Positions 18,306-27,724 are shown, numbered from the stretch's first letter. The stretch: DNA of 64,000 nt from Desulfolutivibrio sulfodismutans DSM 3696 (GCF_013376455.1 NZ_CP045504.1:2067001-2131000); one strand, 5' to 3'. Program-made: numbers and translations. Notes: generated by a model not told the origin, from the sequence alone.

Positions 18306-18564
18306 AACGGAGACGGGGAGAGGGCTTCGCCCCCTCCCCGGACCCCTTCCCCACCGGGGGGAAATCATTTCCCCCGGACCCCCTGATTCCGGGCGCGGCC
18401 CCCAGGGTTTCGCCCTGGGGGCCGCGCCCGGAAAGACAGGGGATGCGGGGAAGATAATCCCGCCGGTACGGCGGACGGACGCGAAGCGCGTGAAAAGTTT
18501 TTGAAGAGGGGTCCAAGGGGGAAACTTTTTTTGGGAAAGTTTCCCCCCTGGCCGCCGGAGGCCC
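18306..18564. repeat. Mosaic of GC-rich palindromic intergenic repeats
   Basis: Three strong hairpins in 260 bp without a gene. First, GGGGGAAA TCA TTTCCCCC near 18356-18374. Second, a perfect 19-bp stem with loop TTTCG, arms 18389-18407 and 18413-18431. Third, GGGGGAAACTT / AAGTTTCCCCC near 18518-18547, just before the ubiE ribosome site. The first resembles the repeat at 59866 and 62371. They look like dispersed REP-type elements rather than single terminators. Confidence 0.65.
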
Positions 18565-19299
18565 ATGACCCACCCCACCCCAGTCCCGCCTGACGACGCC
18601 GAACACGGCCGCCGCGTAGCCGGCATGTTCGGCCGCATCGCGCGGTTTTACGATTTCTTGAACCATGCCTTGAGTCTCGGGCTGGATGTCCTGTGGCGGC
18701 GCAGGCTGGTGGCGGGCATCGGGCTGGCCCCGGACCATGCCGGGTACGTGCTGGATCTGGCCGCCGGGACCATGGACGTGACCCTGGAGATTGCCCGCCG
18801 CCATCCCCGGATGCGCGTCGTAGCCGCCGATTTCACCCTGCCCATGCTGCAGCGGGGCCAGGGAAAGATCTCGCCGACGGCCGCGTCGCGCCTTTTCCCG
18901 GTGCAGGCCGACGGTCTGGCCCTGCCCCTGCATGACGCCAGCATGGACGCGGCCACCATCGCCTTTGGCATCCGAAACATCCGGCCCCGGCAGGCGGCCT
19001 ATGCCGAGATGCTGCGGGTCTTAAGGCCCGGGGCACGGTTTTGCATCCTGGAATTCGGCACGGGCAAACGCCGCATCTGGGGCGGGGCCTACAATTTCTA
19101 CCTGACCCGCATCCTACCCGGCTTCGGGCGGCTGGTGTCCGGCGACGACGCCGCCTACCGCTATCTGGCCGACACCATCCGGGCCTTTCCCGACGAACAG
19201 GCCCTGGCGGAGGAGCTGACCCAGGCCGGATTCGTCTCCGTCACCCACACCCCCCTGGCCTCTGGCATCGTCTTCATCCATACCGCCGTACGGCCCTAG
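18565..19299 (+). CDS. ubiE: UbiE/MenG-type methyltransferase
   Basis: 244 residues, ATG after GCCGGAGG. Class-I AdoMet methyltransferase with the UbiE signature: RIARFYDFLNHALSLGLD, motif I VLDLAAGTMD (62-71), then FGIRNI and LEFGTG. In an organism using menaquinone it would convert demethylmenaquinone to menaquinone. It stands alone behind an intergenic repeat cluster. Confidence 0.85.
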   Translation: MTHPTPVPPDDAEHGRRVAGMFGRIARFYDFLNHALSLGLDVLWRRRLVAGIGLAPDHAGYVLDLAAGTMDVTLEIARRHPRMRVVAADFTLPMLQRGQGKISPTAASRLFPVQADGLALPLHDASMDAATIAFGIRNIRPRQAAYAEMLRVLRPGARFCILEFGTGKRRIWGGAYNFYLTRILPGFGRLVSGDDAAYRYLADTIRAFPDEQALAEELTQAGFVSVTHTPLASGIVFIHTAVRP

Positions 19300-19599
19300 C
19301 GCCTCGGACACGGCGCCCCGCCACACGGCTGGAGTGCATCCCTCCCGGCCATAACCGGCCGGTCCTTCCCTCTGCGGCCAAGATATTGCAAAACAATGGC
19401 GTCACTTGACAACGCCTTGCGATTTTGTTGTCATATAGCATCCAGATAGCCTTACGGTTTTGCAAATGCAATGCATTCCGTTTAAATATTGCTTTGGGGA
19501 ATAAAAATGACTAACAGTTAAAAGTGATAGAATTCCCACTGCAACGGCCAAATCCTGTCCAGATACCAGAGACTCCAGCAACACATAAGGAGTGTCCCC
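19300..19599. other. AT-rich leader region before peptidase 1
   Basis: 300 bp without a gene. TTGACA at 19406-19411, with TCATAT 19 bp later (19431-19436), is a weak sigma-70-like candidate; the spacing is longer than ideal. Otherwise I see nothing defined. Confidence 0.35.
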
Positions 19600-20751
19600 A
19601 TGCAAAAAACTTCCACAATGAACGTGCAAGGCCCTCTTCGTTTCCGGGCATCATTTCCGGCCTCAATCATGAGCCTGGGTCTTTTGCTCCTCTTCCTGGG
19701 ATGCGGACCATATGCCGCCATGGCCGAGGTCACGGCCCCGGCCCCGTCGAGCATGGAGACCATCCAGTCCGGCAAGTACTTCACCCTCAAAAGGCTGACC
19801 ACCCCCGGCAGGCCCTCCCTTGACGCACTCGTCATCTCGGGGCCTCCGACGCCGCCCCCGGGATACGAAGAGCAACGGGCCCCCGTGGACCTGGCCAAGG
19901 CCGGACTCAAGGCCGCCTCCATGACCCTGACTACCCCGGCCTACAACTGGGTCTTCGGCTGTTCCGCGGTCTCGGGGTCCATGATCGCCGCCTACTACGA
20001 CCGAACCGGCTATCCCAACATCTATACCGGCCCCACCGGCGGCGGCGTCATGCCGCTTGACAACAGCGTCTGGGGGACATGGTCGGACGGCTACAGCACG
20101 TACCCCAACCTGCCCCTGGCCGCCTCGCACAACGGCGTGGACGGCCGGGCCATCAAGGGATCCATCGACGACTATTGGGTTCAGTATGGCAGTTCGGCCT
20201 CCGATCCGTACATCACCGGCGGCTGGACCCAGCACACCTGGAGCGACGCCATCGGCGACTACATGAAGACCAGCCAGTCGGCCTACAGCAACACCGACGG
20301 TTCGACAACTTTCTACACCTGGGTCAGTTCCGCGACTCCCCTGACCTGTGCCGACATGGAAAGTTATAGCATTGACACCGTTGACGGCACCTACGGCCGC
20401 AAGCTTTTCTATGAGGCCAGGGGCTATACGATCACCGACTGCTACAACCAGAAGACGGACAACACCATCACCGGTGGTTTTTCCTTCGCCCAGTACAAGG
20501 CCGAGATCGACGCCGGAAACCCGGTCATGATCAACGTCGAGGGGCATACCATGGTCGGCGTGGGCTATGACGACACGGGCAACACGGTCTACCTCCACGA
20601 CACCTGGGACTACAATACGCATGCCATGGCCTGGGGCGACAGCTATTCCGGCATGACCATGCTGTCCGTGAGCATCGTCAACCTGACGGCCGCGCCTCCC
20701 TCCCCGCAGGGACAGCCCTGGGAACTGCTGCTCATGGGTGATGAAGAATAG
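19600..20751 (+). CDS. Secreted papain-like (C39-type) cysteine peptidase, paralogue 1
   Basis: 383 residues. A hydrophobic export signal (MSLGLLLLFLGCGPYAAMA) ends near residue 42; LFLGC could be a lipobox. The peptidase-like core has C121 (NWVFGCSAVSGSMIAAYYD), H316 (VEGHTMVGVGYDD) and D334 (YLHDTWD), in the order of a papain-type triad. A proline-rich stretch PPTPPPGYE lies before it. It ends in QPWELLLMGDEE after a Pro/Ser linker, a tail shared with three other exported proteins here. The next gene is a close paralogue. The substrate is unknown, and activity is inferred from the triad spacing. Confidence 0.75.
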   Translation: MQKTSTMNVQGPLRFRASFPASIMSLGLLLLFLGCGPYAAMAEVTAPAPSSMETIQSGKYFTLKRLTTPGRPSLDALVISGPPTPPPGYEEQRAPVDLAKAGLKAASMTLTTPAYNWVFGCSAVSGSMIAAYYDRTGYPNIYTGPTGGGVMPLDNSVWGTWSDGYSTYPNLPLAASHNGVDGRAIKGSIDDYWVQYGSSASDPYITGGWTQHTWSDAIGDYMKTSQSAYSNTDGSTTFYTWVSSATPLTCADMESYSIDTVDGTYGRKLFYEARGYTITDCYNQKTDNTITGGFSFAQYKAEIDAGNPVMINVEGHTMVGVGYDDTGNTVYLHDTWDYNTHAMAWGDSYSGMTMLSVSIVNLTAAPPSPQGQPWELLLMGDEE

Positions 20752-21117
20752 ACCGGACGGCACTGCACTGACAGATGGATAGCGGGCCTTCATGATACAG
20801 CCCGGGAGCCGCATCACCAATATTTATTGCTTCTCGACAGATCTTCACCTATCCTCCATCCTGCCTGAGCGGTTTTCCGCCGATCGTTTCCCGAAAACCG
20901 GATACGCGCCTGCCTGGCATCTTGAAGCATGCGGGCGTTCAACTGGCGGTTTTATCTTTTTACGGGAAATGCGACGTCGGGAAGTCCTCTCCGAACGAGA
21001 CACACCACGCGAAGGGCCTCCAGCGCCGAGGGTTCATCGGCCCGGCCGCACCGCCAGGAGGCGCCCCACACTCCCTTGTCCATCGTTCGCCACCCATGCT
21101 GCCTGAGGAAGCACACC
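20752..21117. other. Spacer between the two peptidase genes
   Basis: 366 bp without a supported gene. An 8-bp inverted repeat CGGTTTTC / GAAAACCG (20870-20877 and 20893-20900) is present without a T-tract. Its length suggests that the second gene has its own promoter. Confidence 0.4.
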
Positions 21118-22236
21118 ATGATGATACGCCCCGGATCGTTCTCAGCCGCGCTTCTGGCGACGGCCTTGTCGGCCTGCTTCCTGCTTTGCGCCACCAACCC
21201 CGCCCTGGCCCAAGACGCCGCGCCCGGCCTGGACCAGGCGGTTTCGGAGACCCTTGAAACCGGAAAATATTTCACCGCCCGAAGGCTGACCGTCCCCGGG
21301 AAGGCCCCGATCGTTGAAACGATCATAAGCGGCCCGCCCACGCCGCCCCCGGGCTACGAGGACGAGCGCACCCCCGTGGACCTAGCCAAGGCCAACGCCA
21401 GGTCCACGGTCAAGACCCTCATCGTGCCTGCCTACAACTGGGTCTTCGGCTGCTCCTCGGTCTCCGGGGCCATGATCGCGGCCTATTACGACCGAAACGG
21501 CTATCCCAACATGTACACCGGCCCCACCGGCGGCGGCGTCATGCCGCTCGACAACAGCGTCTGGGGAACCTGGTCGGACGGCTACGTCTCGTATCCCAAC
21601 CTGCCCCTGGCCGCCTCGCACAACGGCGTGGACGGCCGGACCACCAGGGGGTCCATCGACGACTACTGGATCAAGTACGACAGCGCCGCCTCGGACCCCT
21701 ACATCACCGGAGGCTGGGGCCAGCATGCCTGGGGCACGGCCATCGGCGACTACATGAAGACCAGCCAATCGGCCTACACCCTCTCCGACGGCTCGACGTG
21801 CTTCTACAAATCCGGTTCGGCGTCACCCCTGACCTGCGCCCAGATGGAATCCTGGGGCATCCAAACCCGCGACGGCACCTACGGACGCAAGCTTTTTTAT
21901 GAGGCCAGGGGATACACCGTCACGGATTGCTATGCCCAGGACACGGACAACTCCAAAGTCGGAGGATTCTCCTTCGCCCAGTACAAGGCGGAGATCGACG
22001 CCGGACGTCCGGTCATGATCAACATCACCGGGCACACCATGGTCGGCGTTGGCTACGACGACGCCACGCAGACGATTTACATCAACAACACCTGGAGCCA
22101 CACCACACACAGCATGCCCTGGGGCGGCAGTTATTCAGGGATGGAAATGTACGCCGTGAGCATCGTCAATCTGGCCCCGGTCACGGGGGCTTCGAAAGCC
22201 CAACCCTGGCAATTCTTGCTTTTAGGCGAGGAATAA
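21118..22236 (+). CDS. Secreted papain-like (C39-type) cysteine peptidase, paralogue 2
   Basis: 372 residues, ATG after GAGGAAGC. Signal peptide (ALLATALSACFLLCATNPALA-QD). Triad candidates are C112 (NWVFGCSSVSGAM), H306 (ITGHTMVGVGYDD) and N323 or N324 (YINNTWS). Long blocks are identical to paralogue 1 (TGPTGGGVMPLDNSVWGTWS, FSFAQYKAEIDAG), so this is a tandem duplication with divergence mainly in the N-terminus and the third catalytic position (Asn instead of Asp). It ends in QPWQFLLLGEE. Partner and substrate unknown. Confidence 0.75.
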   Translation: MMIRPGSFSAALLATALSACFLLCATNPALAQDAAPGLDQAVSETLETGKYFTARRLTVPGKAPIVETIISGPPTPPPGYEDERTPVDLAKANARSTVKTLIVPAYNWVFGCSSVSGAMIAAYYDRNGYPNMYTGPTGGGVMPLDNSVWGTWSDGYVSYPNLPLAASHNGVDGRTTRGSIDDYWIKYDSAASDPYITGGWGQHAWGTAIGDYMKTSQSAYTLSDGSTCFYKSGSASPLTCAQMESWGIQTRDGTYGRKLFYEARGYTVTDCYAQDTDNSKVGGFSFAQYKAEIDAGRPVMINITGHTMVGVGYDDATQTIYINNTWSHTTHSMPWGGSYSGMEMYAVSIVNLAPVTGASKAQPWQFLLLGEE

Positions 22237-22378
22237 GGCGGGAAAGAAAGCGTGGGTTGCCGCAGTCACGACAGGAGTTATCCCGGCCGCACGTCCGATG
22301 CCTGCGCCGTTCCCGGATATACCGGGCAGGACACCGCTCCGGGCCGGAGGAGCGGCTCACTCCTGACGGGAGGGGGGC
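22237..22378. other. Spacer after peptidase 2 with one hairpin
   Basis: Short gene-free stretch. CCGCTCC / GGAGCGG near 22336-22357 forms a 7-bp stem without a T-run. It lies just downstream of the livF 3' fragment and may once have followed livF. Confidence 0.35.
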
Positions 22379-22490
22379 TTATCCTCCCAGATAGGCCCTA
22401 TTGATCCCGGGGTTGGCGCGAAGGCTCGCCGCCCTGTCTCCCATGACCACCCGGCGCGCCCCCAGGCCATGGCTGCCCGGCGGTTGCGCA
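22379..22490 (-). pseudogene. Stray copy of the livF 3' end
   Basis: On the minus strand the last 30 or so codons read GARRVVMGDRAASLRANPGI then NRAYLGG and stop. This matches the end of livF 2.3 kb away (TGRVVMEDKAAALRANPEIK, KAYLGG). DNA identity is high from 22379 to about 22480 and then fades. There is no start and no ATPase domain. The diguanylate cyclase gene lies between this copy and the complete livF. Confidence 0.8.
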
Positions 22491-22756
22491 TACCCTCTTT
22501 TTGTCCGGGTTTTTCCCAATATGTCAAAAAACCAGTCTGGAGCTTTGCAGCGGATCCTGCTAGTATTGCCCCGCAGTTTCGCGCCGTCCGCGGCCTTTGC
22601 CGCCAAGCGGACAGGGACTGAAATCAGGTGGTCACGACCCGACCTGGCGACCGCCTGCATATCATTCTCGCATGGAGCGCCTTCCCCCCGGTCTGTCACG
22701 TTGTAGCCATGGCGTCCCCAGGAATCTCCTCGTCCCGCCGCAAAGGAGTCGCCCCG

Positions 22757-24664
22757 ATGAGCATGTCCACAGCGCCAGCCTCCCGGCGTCTCAGCCGACA
22801 GATCCTCATGAAAGTCCTTGTCCTTGGAACGATCATCGTGGGCAGCGCCACCATCATCTGCTATTTTCTCGTCTACAACATAAGCAGTGAGAAGACCTTC
22901 GCCTATCTGCGACAGTACATGCTCGAACGGAGGCAGCAGGAAAATCGGGCGTTCCTTGACGCCTATGCCCATCTGGAGTTTTTTCGCGACGAATTCCTGA
23001 AGCTTTACCTGTCCGACATCGAATTTTCCGATGACGAATTCTGGAATATGTACGAGGTGGACAAGGACGGCGCAACGCGCATGAAGAAGGAATTCTTCGA
23101 TGTCGGGTTTGATCCGCGCCTGGGCCGGACATGGGGCGTAACCAGCTTCATCGGCAACAACCAATCCGTGGCGTCGCGGGACTTCAAACGGAGGCTGCTG
23201 CTCTCCTACATCCTGGTCAATCGCTACGGACCGGCCTGGCTCCCCACCGGCATCCTGCATGTCACCTACCCGGAAAACGCCCTGGTGATCTTTTCGCCCG
23301 ACGACCCCTGGGGCCTGCAGGCCAGGCCTGATCTGCCCATGAACGAGCTGGGGACCATCAAGGCTACCCTGCAATCCGAAAACCCGCAGCGCACACCCGT
23401 CTGGACCGGACTGTACTACGACGAGACCGTCGGGAAATGGACCATCACCTTCGAGATGCCCGTGGATGACCAGGGACGCCACCTGATCAACCCCAGCCTC
23501 GACGTCAGTCTGGAATCGATCATGAACCGCCTCGACTCCGGCCTTCCCGAAGGCGCCTACAACCTCATCCTCAGCAAAAACGGCTACCTGATTGCGCATC
23601 CGGGTGATCTGCGCAACGAACTCAAGCTCAAGGGGCAACTCTCGCTGGACAAAATCGGCGACCCCGGCCTCACGCGCATGCATCAGGAAATCACGGCCCA
23701 CGCCGGATTATCCACCCAGGATGTCAGCATCATCGAGGACGCCGGGGGCGGCAATTATCTCTTCGTCGCGCCGCTTACCGGCCCGGAGTGGTGGTTCGTC
23801 ATGGTGCTGCCCAAGGCGCTCATCGCCAGGGAGGCCCACCAGACGTCGCAGATCGTGCTCTTTCTGGGTTTCTCGCTCTTCGTTCTCTATTATTTCGCCG
23901 TGCACCTCATCATTCGCGGACAGGTCAAACTCCCTCTGCGGCGGTTGCAAAACGCCGTTTCCCTGGTGGCCAGGGGAGAATACGAGAGGGTCATCGCGAC
24001 TCCCCAGTTGCTTCCCCTGGAACAAAAAAACGAGATCGGGCAACTGGCCGGGCTCTTCCTGGACATGTGCCGGGAGGTAAACGGGGTGCATGAGAACCTC
24101 CAACATATCGTGGAAAGCCGGACCCGGGAACTCGAAACCGCCAACGCCAAGCTACGGGATTTAAGCCTGCTGGACGGACTGACCGGCATTCACAACCGGC
24201 GCGCCTTCGACAGGGATATTCCACGGGTGTTTGCCCAGGCCGCAAACGGCCTGGCCTCTTTTTCCCTGATGCTGGCCGATATCGATTTTTTCAAGAACTA
24301 CAACGACAGGTATGGACACACGGCAGGCGATGTGGCCCTACGCCGGATATCGGATGTCATCGCGGCCAATATCCGGGATTGCGACCGGGTTTACCGCTAC
24401 GGCGGCGAGGAGCTCGCCGTGATTTTCAACGACGCCGACGAAAAAACGGCCATCCAGGTCAGCGAGCGCCTCATCGCGGCGGTCCGGGCCTCCGGTCTGC
24501 CCCATGCGAGCAGCCAGCACGGCGGCGTCACCATCAGCGCCGGGCTGGCGGCGTACAGTCCCCGCTTCGCCTCCGTCACGGACATGATCGACGCGGCGGA
24601 CGCCAGCCTGTACGCGGCGAAATCCAGCGGCCGCAACTGCCTGCGCGTCAGCAACGCCTCCTGA
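22757..24664 (+). CDS. Membrane-bound diguanylate cyclase with periplasmic sensor domain
   Basis: 635 residues from an ATG preceded by AAAGGAG; the longer upstream frame lacks a ribosome site. TM1 is about 16-40 (VLVLGTIIVGSATIICYFLV) and TM2 about 365-390. Between them is a Cache-like extracytoplasmic domain (YYDETVGKWTITFEMPVDDQ, NGYLIAHPG). After TM2 come a HAMP-like linker and a coiled coil, then a GGDEF domain with RYGGEEL as active site and DGLTGIHNRRAFD. The product-inhibition I-site RxxD (RDCD) lies five residues before the active loop. It makes c-di-GMP in response to an unknown small ligand. It is flanked by two copies of the livF 3' end. Confidence 0.88.
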   Translation: MSMSTAPASRRLSRQILMKVLVLGTIIVGSATIICYFLVYNISSEKTFAYLRQYMLERRQQENRAFLDAYAHLEFFRDEFLKLYLSDIEFSDDEFWNMYEVDKDGATRMKKEFFDVGFDPRLGRTWGVTSFIGNNQSVASRDFKRRLLLSYILVNRYGPAWLPTGILHVTYPENALVIFSPDDPWGLQARPDLPMNELGTIKATLQSENPQRTPVWTGLYYDETVGKWTITFEMPVDDQGRHLINPSLDVSLESIMNRLDSGLPEGAYNLILSKNGYLIAHPGDLRNELKLKGQLSLDKIGDPGLTRMHQEITAHAGLSTQDVSIIEDAGGGNYLFVAPLTGPEWWFVMVLPKALIAREAHQTSQIVLFLGFSLFVLYYFAVHLIIRGQVKLPLRRLQNAVSLVARGEYERVIATPQLLPLEQKNEIGQLAGLFLDMCREVNGVHENLQHIVESRTRELETANAKLRDLSLLDGLTGIHNRRAFDRDIPRVFAQAANGLASFSLMLADIDFFKNYNDRYGHTAGDVALRRISDVIAANIRDCDRVYRYGGEELAVIFNDADEKTAIQVSERLIAAVRASGLPHASSQHGGVTISAGLAAYSPRFASVTDMIDAADASLYAAKSSGRNCLRVSNAS

Positions 24665-24726
24665 TCCGCCTCTTCACGACCGTTCGCCCCAAGACGCGTC
24701 CGAGGCCGTATCGTGCGGGATGCGTC

Positions 24727-25446
24727 CTATCCGCCCAGATAGGCCTTTTTGATCTCGGGGTTGGCGCGCAGGGCCGCCGCCTTGTCCTCCATGACCACCC
24801 GGCCCGTCTCCAGGACGTAGCCCCGGTCGGCCAGGGACAAGGCGATGTTGGCGTTTTGCTCGACCAAAAGGATGGTCGTGCCCTGCTGTTCGTTGATATC
24901 TTTGATGATTTTGAAGATATGCTGGGAGAAAAGCGGCGACAGGCCAAGCGACGGCTCGTCCAGAAGCAGCATTTTGGGGCGGCTCATGAGCGCCCGGGCG
25001 ATGGCCAGCATCTGCTGCTCGCCGCCGGACAGGGTGCCGCCCTTCTGGGTGCGGCGTTCGTAGAGCACCGGAAAAAGCCGGAAGGCCAGATTCATGTCCT
25101 GTTTGACGCCCCCGGCGTCGCGCCGGAAAAAGGCCCCCATCTCCAGGTTTTCGGACACGGACAGGCGGGGGAAGATGCGCCGTCCCTCGGGCACCTGGCA
25201 CAGCCCCATGCCCGGCAGCCGGTCGGAAGCCACGTCGCGGATGGACGCCCCCTGGTACAGAATGTCGCCTTCCGAGGCCCTGACGATGCCGCAGATGGTC
25301 ATGAGCGTTGTGGACTTGCCCGCGCCGTTGGCCCCGATGATGCTGACAATCTCGCCTTCGTCCACCCGCAGGCTGACCTGGCGCAGGGACTGGATGCGGC
25401 CGTAATGGGCGGATACGCCCCGGAGTTCCAAAATCGTCGCGCCCAC
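24727..25446 (-). CDS. livF: Branched-chain amino acid ABC transporter ATPase LivF
   Basis: 239 residues, normal length. Walker A is GANGAGKST, the signature is LSGGEQQMLAIARAL, and Walker B is MLLLDEPSLGLSP. One of the two ATPases energising uptake of Leu/Ile/Val-type amino acids. Last gene of the livG-K-H-M-F operon, 4 bp after livM. It converges on the diguanylate cyclase gene. Its final 100 bp are duplicated at 22379. Confidence 0.92.
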   Translation of the reverse strand: MGATILELRGVSAHYGRIQSLRQVSLRVDEGEIVSIIGANGAGKSTTLMTICGIVRASEGDILYQGASIRDVASDRLPGMGLCQVPEGRRIFPRLSVSENLEMGAFFRRDAGGVKQDMNLAFRLFPVLYERRTQKGGTLSGGEQQMLAIARALMSRPKMLLLDEPSLGLSPLFSQHIFKIIKDINEQQGTTILLVEQNANIALSLADRGYVLETGRVVMEDKAAALRANPEIKKAYLGG

Positions 25447-25450
25447 GGCC

Positions 25451-26674
25451 TTACCCCTCGTCGTCGGAACGTTTGCCCATGCGGGCCGCAGGCCACAGCC
25501 CCTCGGGGCGCACCAGCATCATGACCGCCATCACCCCGCCGAAGACCAGCATGCGGTACAGCTCAAACTGCCGAAAGACCTCGGGCAAGGCCACCAGGGC
25601 CAGGGCCCCCAGGATCACCCCGGGAATGGACCCCAAGCCCCCCAGGACCACCATGGCCAGGACCATGGCCGACTCGATGAAGGTGAAGCTCTCGGGACTG
25701 ACGAAGCGCATCCGGGCCGCGAAAAAGGCCCCGGCCAGCCCGCCGAACACCGCGCCCATGGCGTAGGCCAGAAGCTTGAAGCGGAAGGTGTTCACGCCCA
25801 TGAGCTCGGCTGCGGTCTCATCCTCGCGGATGGCCTCCCAGGCCCGGCCGATGCGTGAAAAGTTGAGCCGCCGCACAGCCACCACCGTGAACACCGCCAG
25901 GGCCAGGATGATGTAGTACATGTACGAAAGCTGGCGCATGACCACGGTCTCCAGGACCAGCCCGCCGTCGCTGATGACCGGCACGACAAGGCTTGGCGGG
26001 GGGATGCCCAGGATGCCGTTGGGGCCGTTGGTCAGCGTCATCCAGTTGTTGATGACGATGCGCACGATCTCCCCGAACCCCAGGGTGACGATGGCCAGAT
26101 AGTCGCCGCGCATGCGAAGCGTCGGGTAGCCGATGAGGCACCCGGCCACGGCCGCAAAGGCGGCGCAGATGGGCAGACACAGCCAAAACGACAGGCCGTA
26201 GTGCAGGGAGAGCAGGGCATAGGTGTAGGCCCCCACCCCGTAAAAGGCGATGTAGCCCAGGTCCAGCAGGCCGCACAGGCCCACCACCACGTTAAGCCCC
26301 AGGCCCAGACAGATGTAGACCAGCACGTTGACGGCCACGTCCTGGGCGTAGCGGTCGGTGAAAAAGGGATAGGCCAGGGCGAAGGCCATAAGGGGAACCA
26401 GGAACATCCACTTGGGCGAGGAGCTGTACACCCGGCCCACGCCCCGGGTCAGCCGGGCCAGGGGCCTTGTCACGGCATCGAAAACCCCGAGCCGGGACAG
26501 GCGGAACACAACGAAACAACAAAGGGCCGCCAGGGCGATCTTCCACCACACGGCAAAAGCCTCGGCAAAGGTCAGGGCGCCGTCGGGATGGATCCCCAGA
26601 AGCGGCCAGAGAAGGAGAAACAACCACCCCATGGCCAGGGCGAAAAGCATCCAGACCCTAGACCCGCGTGTCAT
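25451..26674 (-). CDS. livM: Branched-chain amino acid ABC transporter permease LivM
   Basis: 407 residues, slightly long because of two extra N-terminal hydrophobic segments (MLFALAMGWLFLLLWPLLGI and the 45-65 region). The core has the family's GLNVVVGLCGLLDLGYIAFY, RMRGDYLAIVTLGFGEI and the EAA-like coupling loop GRAWEAIREDETAAELMG. Inner-membrane pore subunit. It overlaps the end of livH by 17 bp. Confidence 0.92.
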   Translation of the reverse strand: MTRGSRVWMLFALAMGWLFLLLWPLLGIHPDGALTFAEAFAVWWKIALAALCCFVVFRLSRLGVFDAVTRPLARLTRGVGRVYSSSPKWMFLVPLMAFALAYPFFTDRYAQDVAVNVLVYICLGLGLNVVVGLCGLLDLGYIAFYGVGAYTYALLSLHYGLSFWLCLPICAAFAAVAGCLIGYPTLRMRGDYLAIVTLGFGEIVRIVINNWMTLTNGPNGILGIPPPSLVVPVISDGGLVLETVVMRQLSYMYYIILALAVFTVVAVRRLNFSRIGRAWEAIREDETAAELMGVNTFRFKLLAYAMGAVFGGLAGAFFAARMRFVSPESFTFIESAMVLAMVVLGGLGSIPGVILGALALVALPEVFRQFELYRMLVFGGVMAVMMLVRPEGLWPAARMGKRSDDEG

Positions 26675-27575
26675 CGACGTTCTCCCCCATGATGCCCGTG
26701 GGCATGAAATACAAGACCGCGATCAGGATGACGAAGGCGAAGACGTCCTTGTACTGGCCGCCCATGGGCAGATAGGCGGCGGCCATGATCTCCACCATGC
26801 CGATGATCAGGCCGCCGACCATGGCCCCGGTGATGTTGCCGATGCCCCCCAAGACGGCGGCAGCGAAGGCCTTGATGCCCGGCACGAAGCCCATGTCGTA
26901 GCGCACCGAGCCGTAGTACAGGCCGACCATGATCCCGGCCGCGGCGGCCAGGCAGGCCCCGATGGCAAACGTCATGCTGATGACCTTGTTGGCGCTGATG
27001 CCCACCAGGGCGCTCATGACCTTGTCCTGGGCCGTGGCCCGCATGGCCTTGCCCATGCGCGTCTTGAACACCAGGGTGTTTAAGGCCACGAGTAAAAGCG
27101 CGGTCACGGCCAGGATGCCGATCTGCATGTAGCTTACGCGGATGGCCCCGAAGTCGAAGCCGCCGTGGGTGAACTCCGTAGGATAGGCCTTGTCGTAGAC
27201 GCCCTGGGTGAGCATGAGGCCGTTTTGCAGGAAGATCGACATGCCCAGGGCCGAAAGCAGCACCGACAACCGCGAGGACTGGCGAAGCGGCTTGTAGGCC
27301 ACCTTTTCCACGGCCATGGCCAGCATGGCGCAGTAGCCCATGGACAGGACCAGGGACAGGCCGACGCCCAGCCCCGGATGGGTCTCCATGAACCCGTTGG
27401 CCGTCAAAAAGCTTAAAAAGATGACGCCCAGGTAGCCCCCGGCGGCAAATATCTCGCCGTGGGCGAAATTGATGAGCTGGATGATGCCGTAGACCATGGT
27501 GTAGCCCAGGGCCACCAGGGCGTAGACCCCGCCCAGCGTCAGGCCGTTGATCATCTGCTGCAGAAAATAATCCAT
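26658..27575 (-). CDS. livH: Branched-chain amino acid ABC transporter permease LivH
   Basis: 305 residues from an ATG at 27575, where MDYFLQQMINGLTLGGVYAL begins in the usual LivH way; the frame is open further upstream. Family motifs are LGYTMVYGIIQLINFAHGE and GKAMRATAQDKVMSALVGI. The ribosome site (AAGGCGGG) is modest. Two hairpins stand between livK and this gene. Confidence 0.92.
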   Translation of the reverse strand: MDYFLQQMINGLTLGGVYALVALGYTMVYGIIQLINFAHGEIFAAGGYLGVIFLSFLTANGFMETHPGLGVGLSLVLSMGYCAMLAMAVEKVAYKPLRQSSRLSVLLSALGMSIFLQNGLMLTQGVYDKAYPTEFTHGGFDFGAIRVSYMQIGILAVTALLLVALNTLVFKTRMGKAMRATAQDKVMSALVGISANKVISMTFAIGACLAAAAGIMVGLYYGSVRYDMGFVPGIKAFAAAVLGGIGNITGAMVGGLIIGMVEIMAAAYLPMGGQYKDVFAFVILIAVLYFMPTGIMGENVDDTRV

Positions 27576-27648
27576 GCGTCCCGCCTTGTGGCCTTGAAAC
27601 GAGCCCCCGCCCTCGGCCATGTCCGTCCGCGTCCGCCGACGAGCATGG

Positions 27649-27702
27649 CCCAGGGCGGTCTGCCCTGGGAGTCCCGGAAGAGGCCGAAGGCCCCTTCCGG
27701 GA
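27649..27702 (-). promoter_or_regulatory. Two intercistronic hairpins between livK and livH
   Basis: CCCAGGGC / GCCCTGGG (27649-27656, 27662-27669; 5-nt loop) and TCCCGGAAG / CTTCCGGGA (27672-27680, 2794-27702 region), the latter with an inner GGCC-GAA-GGCC. No T-tract follows on the minus strand. Such structures often protect an upstream message or dampen read-through, giving more binding protein than permease. Confidence 0.5.
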
Positions 27703-27724
27703 TCATGTCGGCGCAAGCGCCTGT

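Noticed and set aside
22379-23701. A 440-codon minus-strand gene opposite the diguanylate cyclase
   Set aside because: Only its last 30-35 codons (the livF 3' copy) show homology; the rest is antisense to a well-supported gene.
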